A stretch of 64,000 nt of DNA from the NCBI RefSeq assembly GCF_002575655.3, contig NC_053040.3:157977148-158041147 (forward strand), in the 5' to 3' direction. The stretch comes from Aegilops tauschii subsp. strangulata (lineage: Eukaryota; Streptophyta; Magnoliopsida; Poales; Poaceae). This document shows positions 20,439 through 31,200 of this stretch, in pieces. The translations under genes and the position numbers were made by a program. Every line of letters starts with the position of its first letter. Position 1 is the stretch's first letter. Below the pieces are notes generated by a model that was not told where the DNA came from, searched no databases, and was given only the letters and a program-made list of their open reading frames with translations.

Positions 20439-23400
20439 TCACTCGAATATTACATCCTTAGCACATTCCTCCGCCACAAGGCGAGCACCCTTCAGGACAC
20501 TGTCATAATACATTTCGGGGTGGCGATGCTCCTTGCCTTCCGGCGGCCCCTCCTTCACCAGCTTTACGGCGTCCAGCTTCGCCCAGTGCACCTTCGCCCG
20601 GGCAAAAGCCCTGCGCGCACCCTCGATGCAGACGGACCGCTTTATGACTTCGAGCCGTGGGCAGGCATTCACAAGCCGCCTCACCAGACCAAAGTAGCTA
20701 TCAGGCAGGGTCTCACCAGGCCACATACGGACTATAAGACCCTTCATGGCCTGTTCGGCCGCCTTGTGGAGCTCGACCAGTTGCTTCAGATGGTCGCTCA
20801 AGGGCATTGGGTGTTCAGTCCCAGTATACTGAGACCAGAACAACTTCTCCATCGAGCTCCCCTCCTCAGCCCGGTAGAACTCCGCGGCGTCTGACACACT
20901 GCGGGGAAGATCTGCGAATGCTCCTGGAGAGCTCCGAACTCGGGTAAGTAAAAGGAAAGTTTCCTTCACATGCTTGCTTTGCATAATGAATGCCTTACCC
21001 GCTGCTATCTTCTCAACCGCCTCAATTTCCTGGAGGGCCTTTTGGGCTTCGGCCTTGGCATATTGTGCGCTTTCGAGGGCCTTCGCAAGCTCGAACTCTT
21101 GCGTCTTAGAGTCAAGCTCCAAGGACTCATGTTTTTTGGCGAGAACCTGGAGCTCTTGCTGCACCTCGCCAACTCGGGCCTCTTGTTTCTCGCGCTCGGT
21201 GCGCTCCTTGGACGCTTTGTCTTCGGCCTTGGATAGCGTCTTCTTCAGGGCCGCTACTTCGATCGTGGCCCCTAGCAAAATTCATGACAATCTTATTATT
21301 CTAAAACCAAAATTTTCAACATCCAGACGGGGTATCGCTTACCTTTGTTCTCTTCGAGCTGCCTCTTGGTAAGGCCGAGCTCTTCCTTGGACCGCTCAAG
21401 GTCCTACTTCAGTGCAGCGACCTCCGCAGTATGTGCGGCAGCGGCTAGCACTGAAGCCTGCATATGCACATAGACATATTCCGATTAGACTCCTGTGGTT
21501 ATTATTTGATCCTCTATTCGGCCTTTCTTCGCGAACGCCAAACAAAGCATCAGGGACTACTGTCTATGCTGTAACATTTTCTTATAATTTGATTACTTAC
21601 CTCAAAGCATGTTAGGAGGCTGGCACAGGCTTCAGTCAGTCCGCTTTTGGCGGACTGAACCTTCTCAATCACCGCACTCATGATAGTGCGGTGCTCTTCG
21701 TCGATGGAAGCGCCGTGAAGCGCTTCCAGCAAGTTGTCCGATGCCTCTGGATGGACAGAGGCCGTCGGCACAGGCGGCTTGCCCCTCTTAGCGAGGGGTC
21801 GCCTGACAGAGTCCAGAACCACTGGAGATTCCGGCACAGTATTCGGCTGGGGGCCGAATTTGCTGCCCCCGCCATCGGAGCCCATGGGAGTCTTGCTCCC
21901 CTTGCGCCCATTGTCCGGAATGTCGCCTTGAGGCGCCTCCAGGACTACCTCCCCTTGGTTCGGTGCCCTTTGAGACAACACCTCAATGTTGTCCGTAGGG
22001 CGAGGGGAGGAGGCGGTCGGAAGTGAATCACTGTTCAGGTCCGACGGGCCCAAAGAATCATCCGACGAAGATACGTCGATGTGGGCTCGGGAGGGGCTGC
22101 ATAATCATGTGCAGCGTGATAAGAAACAATGCAATAAGACGTACCACGAATTGTTATGGTATCTGGATACTTACGACTTCGCCAGGGGCTTGTCCCTGGG
22201 CAACCACTCGCCGTCGCTATAGGCGGATGTCGTGGAGCAGTCCGGGAGGAGGGTCCTTCCCTTCTTGGACCCTTCGGCCTCCCCGGATGGGGCGGCCTTC
22301 CTTTTCTTGTCTCCCCCGGCAGGTGGGGGGAACTTTCCTCTTCCTCCTCCTCGTTTTCGTGGGAGGAGTGCTCCTCGGTGTTTTCGGACGATGAGTCCGA
22401 TATAACCTTGCGCCGGAGAACCTTACGGGTCCCAGTGGCCTTCTTCTTGGCCTTCTTCGCCGACACCTCGTAAGGCGCCGGAACCAACATCTCCGTTAGG
22501 AGAGCGTCTGCTGGATCTTCGGGCAGGGGGGCTGGACAATCGATCTGCTCCGCTGTCTCTACCCAGTCCTGTTAAAATGGCATGGAGGCTTAGATCCCGC
22601 GCGTGGTTATACTGGGGAAAATAACATCTTATGAGATGTAGAAGACTTACCGGATTGGCGGGGCGCTTTGAGCAGAGTCCGCGATCCTCGGTAAGGGGAG
22701 GAGGTACCTCGGCGCCCTTGAATAGCACCTTCCAGACGTCCTTGTGCTTCGTGTCGAAGAGCTCTCGCTGCGTCTGGTGCTCGGCCGGGTGGAACTCCCA
22801 CAGATTGAATGCCCGTCTTTGACACGGGAGGATCCGGCGGAAGAGCATGACTTGGACCACGTTGACGAGCTTGATTTTCTTGCTCATCATGTTTTTGACG
22901 CAGGTCTAGAGTCCGGTCAGCTCCACCGAGGAACCCCAGGATAGGCCCTTCTCTTTCCAGGAGGTGAGCCGCGTGGGGATTCCGGATCGAAATTCGGGGG
23001 CCGCCACCCAGTTGGTGTCGCGGCTCGGTGATGTAGAACAACCCCGATTGCCACCCCTTTATGGTCTCCACATAGGAGCCTTCGAGCCAGGTGACATTGG
23101 GCATTTTGCCCACCATGGCGCCTTCGCACTCCGCTTGCTGGCCGACCACCACCTTCGGCTTAACGTTGAAGGTCTTCAGCCACAGGCCGAAGCGAGGCTT
23201 GATGCGGAGGAAGGCCTCGCACACGACGATGAACGCCGAGATATTGAGGATGAAATTGGGGGCCAGATCGTGAAAGTCCATCCCGTAGTAGAACATGAGC
23301 CCGCGGACAAACGGGTGGAGAGGAAATCCCAATCCACGGACGAAGTGGGTAAGAAAAACCACCCTCTCATGGGGTTCTGGAGTAGGGACGATCTGCCCCG

Positions 23401-23512
23401 CGTCTGGCAACCGGTGTGCGATATCCGCGGCCAGATATCCGGCTCTCCGTAGCTTGGTGATGTCCTCCTCTGTAACGGAGGAGACCATCCACTTGCCTCC
23501 CGCTCCGGACAT
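20439..23512 (-). CDS. Gypsy-2 antisense gene, five exons, Transposase_28-like N-terminus
   Basis: Minus-strand gene with a TATA box (CTTTATAAAG, 23624-23633) and ATG at 23512 (MSGAGGKWM). Exons: 22651-23512, 22175-22568, 21601-22096, about 21343-21457, and about 20439-21274. Donors read gtaagt or gtaagc, acceptors cag or tag. Exon 1 has PHERVVFLTHFVRGLGFPLH, LMFYYGMDFHDLAPNFILN and SAFIVVCEAFLRIKP, matching the 'putative gypsy type transposon' (Transposase_28) domain as I know it. Exons 2 and 3 are acidic and Ser-rich; exons 4 and 5 form a Lys/Glu/Gln-rich coiled coil, then a helical end. Defects: a frameshift near 22950, TAG at 22906-22908 in exon 1 (probably from TGG) and TAG at 21404-21406 in exon 4 (CAG to TAG). 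The role is unknown; regulation of the element or packaging is a guess. Confidence 0.75.
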
Positions 23513-23623
23513 GCTTGGAGTGGTTTGAGGAGAAAATGCGAACTTGGGTGCTCGAGCTCGAGTGCGCAAGAATGGATGAGCAAGGAGGAAGAAGGCGTGG
23601 GTGAAAAAGAAGAATCCTTGTCC

Positions 23624-23633
23624 CTTTATAAAG
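23624..23633 (-). promoter_or_regulatory. TATA box of the Gypsy-2 antisense gene
   Basis: CTTTATAAAG lies 110-120 bp upstream of the ATG at 23512, with a pyrimidine-rich leader of the kind plant TATA promoters have. The position outside the LTR means the antisense gene has its own promoter. Confidence 0.65.
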
Positions 23634-23659
23634 GCGGAAGAAACAATACGCCTCCCCAC

Positions 23660-24066
23660 CTGCCTGGTAAAACTCGCTTATTCCCCAAGCGTCATAATTG
23701 ATGGCGCGGTTGGGTTACCCACACTCGTATTGATGAGAATCCCGTGATAAGGGGACACGATCTCTGCTTCGACAAGACGTGCCAAGAAAACCGCCTCGCA
23801 ATATGTGCAGTAGCTGGTTGAGAAAAATAGTTCGGATAATGACCAGGCCGTGGTGTGATGTCATGTTATGAAAAGTTGTCAGCAGATTAGATTTGTGGAA
23901 ATATTATTCTCTCTACGATGGTATGTGGAATTTGTTTTGCAGAGCCGGACACTATCCTTGTGTTCAAAATCTTCTACGGAGTATTCGGAGGAGGAACCCG
24001 CCTCGCAATGCCGAAGACAATCTGCGCGCCGGACTCATCATCATTGAAGCCAGGTTCAGGGGCTAC
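23660..24066. other. Gypsy-2 3' region up to the LTR
   Basis: Non-coding. It ends with 'gaagccaggttcaggggctac' just before the 3' LTR, the polypurine-tract position (priming of plus-strand DNA). It also forms the upstream promoter area of the antisense gene. Confidence 0.55.
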
Positions 24067-24536
24067 TGAGGGAGTCCTGGATTAGGGGGTCCTCGGACAG
24101 CCGGACTATATCCTTTAGCCGGACTGTTGGACTATGAAGATACAAGATTGAAGACTTCGTCCCGTGTCCGGATGGGACTCTCCTTGGCGTGGAAGGCAAG
24201 CTTGGCAATACGGATATGTAGATCTCCTCCCTTCTAACTGACTCTGTGTAACCCTAGCCCCCTCCGGTGTCTATATAAACCGGAGGGTTTAGTCCGTAGG
24301 ACAAAAACAATCATACCATAGGCTAGCTTCTAGGGTTTAGCCTCTACGATCTCGTGGTAGATCAACTCTTGTAATACTCATATCATCAAGATCAATCAAG
24401 CAGGAAGTAGGGTATTACCTCCATCGAGAGGGCCTGGACCTGGGTAAACATCGTGTCCCCCGCCTCCTGTTACCATCCGCCTTAGACGCACAGTTCGGGA
24501 CCCCCTACCCGAGATCCGCCGGTTTTGACACCGACA
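24067..24536 (+). repeat. Gypsy-2 right (3') LTR
   Basis: 470 bp, TGAGGGAG to GACACCGACA, TATA box at 24272-24279. About 16 substitutions and one indel from the left copy, clustered around 24235-24260 and 24420-24440. Confidence 0.95.
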
Positions 24537-25520
24537 ATCACACCATTCGGAGCCTTCTGCTACCTGACCATGACGTTCGGCTTGAGGAATGCCGACGCCA
24601 CGTTTCAGCATTGCATGCAGAAGTGTCTCCTCAAGCAACTCGGCAAAAACACCCACGTCTATGTGGACGACATTGTGGTGAAGACGGAGAAGCGTGGCAC
24701 TTTGTTAGAAGACCTCAAGGAAACCTTTGAAAACTTGCGCCGCTTTCAAATCAAGCTCAACCCGGAGAAATGCATCTTTGGAGTACCAGCCGGCCAGCTC
24801 CTAGGGTTTCGGGTCTCAGAGCGCGGCATAGAGTGCAACCCTGTGAAGATCAAAGCCATCGAGAGGATGGAGGTACCCACCCGACTACTGGATGTGCAAA
24901 AATTCACCGGCTGCTTGGCATCCATCAGCCGTTTCATCAGTCGGCTGGGCGAGAAGGCTCTTCCCCTGTACCAGCTCATGAAGAAGACCACTTTTTTTGA
25001 GTGGAATGACAAGGCGGACGAAGCTTTTCTCCAGCTCAAGAAGATGTTGACCACTCCGCCTGTCCTGGCGGCTCCGACTGCTAAGGAGCCGATGCTTCTC
25101 TACATCGCCACCACCAGCCGGGTGGTGAGCACGGTCATAGTTGTGGAGCGCAAGGAAGATGGCAAAGCACTACCAGTCCAGAGGCCGATGTATTACCTGA
25201 GCGAAGTGTTGTCCGCCTCCAAGCAGAACTACCCCCACTATCAGAAGATGTGCTACGGCGTGCACTTTGCCGCCAAGAAGCTGAAGCCATACTTTCAAGA
25301 GCACCCAATCACTGTTGTCTGCACTGCTCCACTTGCCGAGATCATTGGAAGCCGAGATGCTTTGGGCCGAGTGGCCAAATGGGCCATAGATTTGGCCCCC
25401 CTACACCATCTACTACCAGCCTCGCACTGCCATCAAGTCCCAAGCACTGGCCGACTTCCTCGTCGACTGGGCCGAGACCCAGTACCTGCCGCCAGCACCG
25501 GACTCCACACATTGGCGGAT
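24537..25520 (+). pseudogene. Gypsy-1 reverse transcriptase, C-terminal part, and first RNase H
   Basis: Resumes after Gypsy-2: TPFGAFCYLTMTFGLRNADA, FQHCMQKCL, the catalytic YVDDIVVKT (about 24661), FQIKLNPEKCIFGVPAGQLL and GFRVSERGIECNPVKIKAIE. It goes on through the connection into an RNase H of the Ty3/Gypsy type: FTGCLASISRFISRLGEKAL, FFEWNDKADEAFLQLKKML and QNYPHYQKMCYGVHFAAKKL. A one-base slip in the C run near 25395 moves the C-terminus to another frame. RT and RNase H convert element RNA to DNA. The YVDD site is kept. Confidence 0.92.
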
Positions 25521-26160
25521 GCACTTTGATGGTTCCAAGATGTGCACTGGTTTGGGAGCCAGCATCGTCCTCACCTCTCCCAAAGGCGACAAGCTCAGAT
25601 ATGTGTTGCGAATTCATTCCGCCGCCTCCAACAATGTAGCTGAATACGAAGCACTCATACACGGACTCCGGCTTGCCAAGGAACTCGGCATTCACCGGAT
25701 CCTGTGCTATGGTGACTCCGACTTGGTGGTCCAGCAGTCGTCAGGCGACTGGGACGCCAAGGATGCAAACATGGCAAGCTACTGCTTCCTCGCCCAGCAA
25801 CTCAGTGGATACTTTGAAGGGTGCGAGTTCCTCCATGTGCCACGAAATGACAACGAGCAAGCCGATGCCTTGGCACGGATTGGCTCCACCCGGCAAGCAA
25901 TACCAGCCGGTGTCGCCCTACAACGCCTCCTCAAGCCGTCTGTCATGCCGTCACCACAATCAAACTCCATCTTCATGCCGGCTCCTCCCGAAGCAGTCGG
26001 ATCCGACTGGAGGATCCCAGCAGTCGGCCCGGGGACTTCAACAGGCGGCCCGGGGACTGCAGCAGTTGCACCTGGCCCGGGGACTTCAGAACCTGGCCCG
26101 GGGGCTGCAGCAGTCAGCCCAGGGACTTCATCGGCACAGCAAGCGGCAGCCGACTCCAAC
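25470..26160 (+). pseudogene. Gypsy-1 second RNase H-like domain and repetitive linker
   Basis: The frame from 25519 gives MHFDGSKMCTGLGASIVLTS, AASNNVAEYEALIHGLRLA, HRILCYGDSDLVVQQSSGDW and HVPRNDNEQADALARIGS, a plant-type RNase H with D, E, D and D positions (HFDGS, AEYEA, GDSDL, EQADAL). Tat and related elements have this additional RNase H, probably acquired from a cellular or other-element source. The linker 26020-26130 repeats PGTS/PGTAA/PGPGTSEPG units from a GC-rich word near 'ggcccggggactt', a coding minisatellite that shares its core with the polypurine-like 'cggggactac' found elsewhere in the element. Confidence 0.85.
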
Positions 26161-27496
26161 CCGCCACCTCCTAGCCCAACCGCCCTCGTGCAAGTTGCAG
26201 TTCTGACAGTCGAAGAAATAGCAGCACCTTCATGGGCGCATCCCATCCTCAACTTTCTGGTGAACAAAGAGCTGCCGACTGATGAGATCTCGGCCCGACA
26301 AGTGCAACGTCGGGCAGCAGCATACACCATTGTCAACAGAGAACTTGTGAGGCACAGTGTCACTGGTGTGTACCAGCGCTTCGTGGAGCCGGAGAAAGGC
26401 CAAGCAATCCTCAAAGATATCCACCAAGGCGAGTGTGGTCACCACGCGGCTTCAGGATCACTTGTTGCCAAAGCTTTCTGCCATGGTTTTTCTGGTCGAC
26501 TGCTCCAGAAGATGCCAAAGACTTGGTCCAGAAATGTAAGGGGTGCCAGAAGTTCCGCTCCAAGCCACATTTGCCGGCTTCTGCACTCAAGACCATCCCC
26601 ATTGCCTGGCCCTTTGCCGTCTGGGGGCTGGACATGGTGGGACCATTCAAGACAGCACGCGGCGGCATGACTCATCTGTTGTCGCCGTGGACAAGTTCAC
26701 CAAGTGGATAGAAGCAAAAACAATCAAGAAGTTGAATGGTCCAACTGCTATGACTTTCTTCGCAGACATCACCACCCGGTATGGCGTACCACACAGCATC
26801 ATCACCGACAACGGCACAAACTTCGCCAAAGGCGCCTTGGCTCGTTTCTGCACGACGCAGGGCATCCGACTAGACATAGCGTCTGTTGCCCATCCGCAGT
26901 CAAACGGCCAGGTGGAGCGAGCAAACAGCCTCATTTTGTCCGGCATCAAGCCCCGACTGGTCGAGCCTCTAGAGCGTTCGGCCGGCTGTTGGCTCGATGA
27001 GCTGCCGGCCGTCCTCTGGAGCCTGCGCACAACTCCAAACAAGTCAACCGGCTTCACGCCTTTTTTCCTCATCTACGGTGCCGAAGCCGTCATCCCAACG
27101 TACATAGAATTTGACTCCCCTCGAGTCACCATGTACACTGAGGAGGAGGCAAAAGAAGCACGAGAAGACAGCGTCGATCTGCTGGAAGAGGGCCGGCTGT
27201 TGGCACTCAGCCGGTCCACCATCTACCAGCAGAGTCTACGCCGATACTACAATCGGAAGGTCAAGCCAAGATCCTTCCAAGAGGGAGACCTTGTGCTCCG
27301 GCTGATCCAGCGAACAGCCGGCTAGCACAAGCTCTCGGCACCTTGGGAAGGCCCCTTCATCATCAACAAAGTTCTGGGCAATGACTCCTACTGCCTGATC
27401 GATGCTCAGAAGCCCAGAGCATGCAAGAGAGATGACTCCGGCAAGGAGACAGAGCGGCCGTGGAATGCAAACCTCCTTCGAAGATTTTACAGTTGA
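26161..27496 (+). pseudogene. Gypsy-1 integrase
   Basis: N-terminal zinc-binding HHCC domain (HQGECGHHAASGSLVAKAF, then a frame change near 26490, then CKGCQKFRSKPH). The core follows another frame change near 26670: VDKFTKWIEAKTIKKLNGPT, TRYGVPHSIITDNGTNF and HPQSNGQVERANSLI, giving the D, D and E catalytic positions. The C-terminal part has YNRKVKPRSFQEGDLVLR and, beyond an in-frame TAG at 27323-27325, HKLSAPWEGPFII and the final NANLLRRFYS before TGA 27494-27496. The enzyme inserts element DNA into the host genome. The internal TAG stands where a glutamine is usual. Confidence 0.9.
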
Positions 27497-28216
27497 TGCA
27501 GTATGTATCACGCTGCCTTTTGTATTAAGTATGAAGACTCCGGGTCCCCAGAGAAGAGTTCGGGGACTACCCTATTTTATCTATAAGATAAGTATTACGC
27601 CTATAAATGTGACATTTCATTATTCCTCCTGGCACTGGGTTCGACCAGTCGGCCCGGGGGCTCGCCGCCTTGTACTATATGGTGCTTCCTGCAGTCGGAC
27701 AAGTAGTGTGTTGGCACCTAAACCTTCTCCTGCCAGAAGCCGCAGCTCGCAGCGTGACTGTCCGGTGGGCAGGAGTTGCAGAAAGGGTGTCCACATGAAA
27801 AACGGCTAAGGACCCAAAGCACGCACATAGTCCAGGCCGGCATCCCGCCTCATCGACCGGCTGCTGAGCAGCCGGCCGGCCGGCTTCTACTTAACTTGCT
27901 AACGATCTAGTCGGCTAAGTACTTGCTCTCCTGAAAGTAGCTAAGTACTTGACCCAGCCGCAGTCCGCAGAGCGGCTGTTTGGCTAGCAAGACGGCAGCC
28001 AAGGGAGGGCGGCAAAGGAAAAAAGCCAAGGAGCAGAAACCAAGAAAAGTCAGAACTCGGCAAAGGCACAACTTGTGTGGAAGAATATTTACATGTCAAA
28101 AGGCCCTTGGCCAGCATTCAACAGAGTTTGAAATACACCTCGCGGGTGGAATTGTGCAAATTTAACAAAGTTTGTCGAGACTGATAAAGCAGAAAAAATA
28201 AAGATAAGTCGGCGGC
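27497..28216. other. Gypsy-1 spacer between pol and antisense gene
   Basis: Non-coding. 'gttcgaccagtcggcccgggggctcg' near 27648 resembles the element's polypurine-type words. The convergent antisense gene ends just to the right, so this is the shared 3' flank. Confidence 0.5.
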
Positions 28217-31200
28217 CTAGGGCGCAGCAGAGGGGTCCGGCTGGTTGGCGGAGTCAGTAGTGCCGGTTGGTGGAGTGGACGGCTGGTCAGTCTCCGTTTG
28301 GTCGCCTCCAGTAGCAGTCGGCGCACTCGAGCGCGGCTCATTGTTTGAGGCACAGTCAAGCTGAGGCTGGCCGTCTGCTCCGACCTCTGGCATATCTTCT
28401 TCGCCTTCCTCATCCTCCTCGTCTTCTCCCTCGTCGCTGGAGTCGATCATCTCGGCTGAGTCTTCGTCGTCCTCCGGGTTCAGCCCGAACCACTCCGGTG
28501 GTGCCTCGGCACCATTCTCAGCCAGCTCAGGAACGAAGATGCTGGTGTTGGTGTACTCGGCGATCGCCGCTGCCTGTTTGACAAGATCGCGCTCCACCGC
28601 CACCAGCTCCTCTTGGGCTTCCTGCCGAAACATGGTCAACTGGGCTAGATTTAGCCCAGGATACCACGCCTTTATGAACTCCAAGGCTCGGCGTGCTCCA
28701 GCCCGGGCCGAGGAACCCTTCCAAGCCTCAAGTCGGCCGGCCGCCACCTCCAGCCAGTCGGCAGTCCGACTGGGAGTGCGCGGATCCGGCATGTCCGGTC
28801 AAAGGGCGGAGATCGCTTGGGCCCCGACACGCTGAAGACGGCGCAACATCCGATGAGCCGGCCGAAGGCGGGCCTGGATGCTGAGAAGCTGTTCGCTAAG
28901 GGTCCGGGGGGCGTCGGCAACGATCTACACGCCTTCCGCCCTCCGTTCTTCACGATAAGCCTCAATAGCCTGGTTGGCGGCGTCAGAGTGGCCAGGAAGA
29001 AGTTTGCTCAAGCAGAAAGCAAAGAAATCAGAAGTCAGAAGTCAGAAGCTAGAAGCCGGCTCGATCGACAGCCGGCAGCTCAAAGAAAGAAAAAGAAGAA
29101 AGCTTACCATCAACTATGTCTTCAATCCTGCCGAAGCCGGATTTCAGCAGCGCCTCCTTGTCTGTCCAGGCGGAGCGTTCGGTCTCGAACTCGATGAGGA
29201 GACTGGACTCTTTCACCTCCGCCTCCTTCCGGGCCTTCTGGAGAAGCTCTGCCTGCTCCGTTAGTTGCTTGACCAGTCGGTCACGCTCCTGGGCCAGCTC
29301 GTTGCACTCTGCCTCATTGGTGCGCAACGCGGTGTTAGCCTCTCCCAGCTGCTGCTGAAAAGCAGCGTTGGCCTCTGCAAGAACAGAGAAAGGAAAAAAT
29401 GTCAACCATCAACAAAAAAGAGGTACGGTTGCCGGGGAGATCCGGCCCGACTGCTCAGCAGTCGGCCCGAATCTCGGGGGCTACAGCCCGCGGGTGCGCT
29501 ATCGCCCCCCCCCCCCAGAGAAAGAAGTTATCAACAAAAAAGAGGTACGGTTGCCGGGGAGATCCAGCCCGAATGCTCAGCAGTCGGTCCGAATCTAGGG
29601 GACTACAGCCCGCGGGTGCGCTATCGCGCCCCTGCAGAGAAAGAAGTTATCAACAAAAAAGGAAGTGCAGTTGTCGGGGAGATCGGGCCCGACTGCTCAG
29701 AACTCGGCCTGAATCTCAGGGGCTACAGCCTGCGGGTGCACTGGCGCGCCCCCGCAGAGAAAGAAAACTAAGACTTACTCCGGCTTTCCAACAAGTCGGC
29801 GGTCTGTCAGTCCAGATCTCGGACGTTGGATTTGAAGGTGATCGCGTGAAGTTTATGATAATCCTACAATGAGGATAGCAGATAAAGTTAGCACTCGGAG
29901 CTTGCCAATTAAAGTTCCGAGCTGCCTGCTCAGCAGCTGACCTGAAACTCAGGGGCTACACCCAGTGGGTGCGCTGGCGCACCCCCACAGAGAAATACAA
30001 GAATCAAAGACGAAGAAATAAAAGACGTACCCGAATGGCCGCTCGCGAATCCAAGAACACCCTGTTGCACTGCTGAAGAGCAGTGGCCTCAGCTAGGAGT
30101 TTGGCCTGGACATCCAGGATCGCTTGGTTTAAAGCGCCCGTCCCGCCTCCACGCACCCATTCAAGGGGTGTGGCGCTGGTTGCTTCGGCATCCGGGATGG
30201 ACGAGATCGCAGTGCCGGCTTCCAGCGGTCGTGGCACCGAAGCCGCCTTCGCGCCTCGGCGGCGCGATGGTGTGCGGGCCTCAGGAGTCGGGCCCATCAC
30301 CACCTCGTTTCCGGCCAGCGGCACTGGCGGGGGAGCCGGCTGTTTGTCCCGCGCTCCTCCAGACGGCGGTGGCGGAGGCACGACTACCTCCGGCATGACG
30401 ACATCGCCGCCTTCCCTCTCCATGATCGGCTGTTCGTCGCCGGCTCCCCCAGTCGGCGCCGTGAACTCTGGTGGTGGCGGCGCGGAGTTCAAGGGAATGA
30501 CGAATAGCGGCGCCTAACGGTGCGCGGCTTCTTCAGCCAGCTTCTTCGCCGCGGCATCGGGCTCAGCCTCCGCCAGCTTATTCAACGCGGCGGCCTCCGC
30601 CTTGTCCGCCTCCGCCTTCTCCCTGTGGGCGGCTTCCTGCTCCTCGCGCGCCTCCCGCGGGTTTCGTTCCTGCGCCTCCCGGAGGTCGGCTGCAGAGTCG
30701 ATTCGCTGGGTGGTCGTAGAGGTCTCCGCCGACCCAAAGACGAAGGTGGCAGCCGAAGTTCAGACGCGGGGCCCTAAGTCAAGAAAAATAAAGCAAGGAA
30801 GTTCAGACGTAACCAACAAGAAAAGAAAGCACAAGGAAAAGACACTTACGCCGACACCATAGGAGGCGCCTTCGGAAGCTTCTGGAACTTAGCCGCCTTC
30901 GCGGCGGCCTCCTTCCGCCTGGTCGCAGCGGTCAGGTTCTTGGTCTTCTTCGGCGCGCAGCCGAACAAGACGGCACCTTGTTTATGCTTGCGCGTGCCGC
31001 CCTGAGCAGCCGGCTTGGCGGAGGGGCCCACGTCCGCCTTGCCGGCGCCTCGCGCATGGCGCGGCTCGTCCTCCTCCTCATCATCATCGGGCCAGGTCCC
31101 GAGGCCGCCTCCTTCTTCGGAGCCGCCTGCTCCGTCGCCGCCGCCTATGGCGTCGTCTTCCAGGGCGGCCGCCCCCAAGTCGGGGTCGTCCACATCGCTC

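Larger units (their letters stand above)
15407..24536 (+). mobile_element. Gypsy-2: non-autonomous Gypsy element with gag-protease and antisense gene
   Basis: 9130 bp, LTRs 15407-15875 and 24067-24536, duplication atcac, inserted in the RT domain of Gypsy-1. The internal region holds an uninterrupted 1106-codon gag-protease ORF (15920-19240), about 1.2 kb without coding sequence, and a five-exon antisense gene (20439-23512). No RT, RNase H or integrase is present in any frame. The element must have used another element's pol. LTR pair: about 16 differences in 469 bp by eye (~3.5%). Confidence 0.93.

Noticed and set aside
25779..26414. 211-codon minus-strand ORF opposite Gypsy-1 RNase H and linker
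   Set aside because: It is the reverse complement of a clearly coding sense frame with a repetitive Pro/Gly linker; antisense openness follows from composition.
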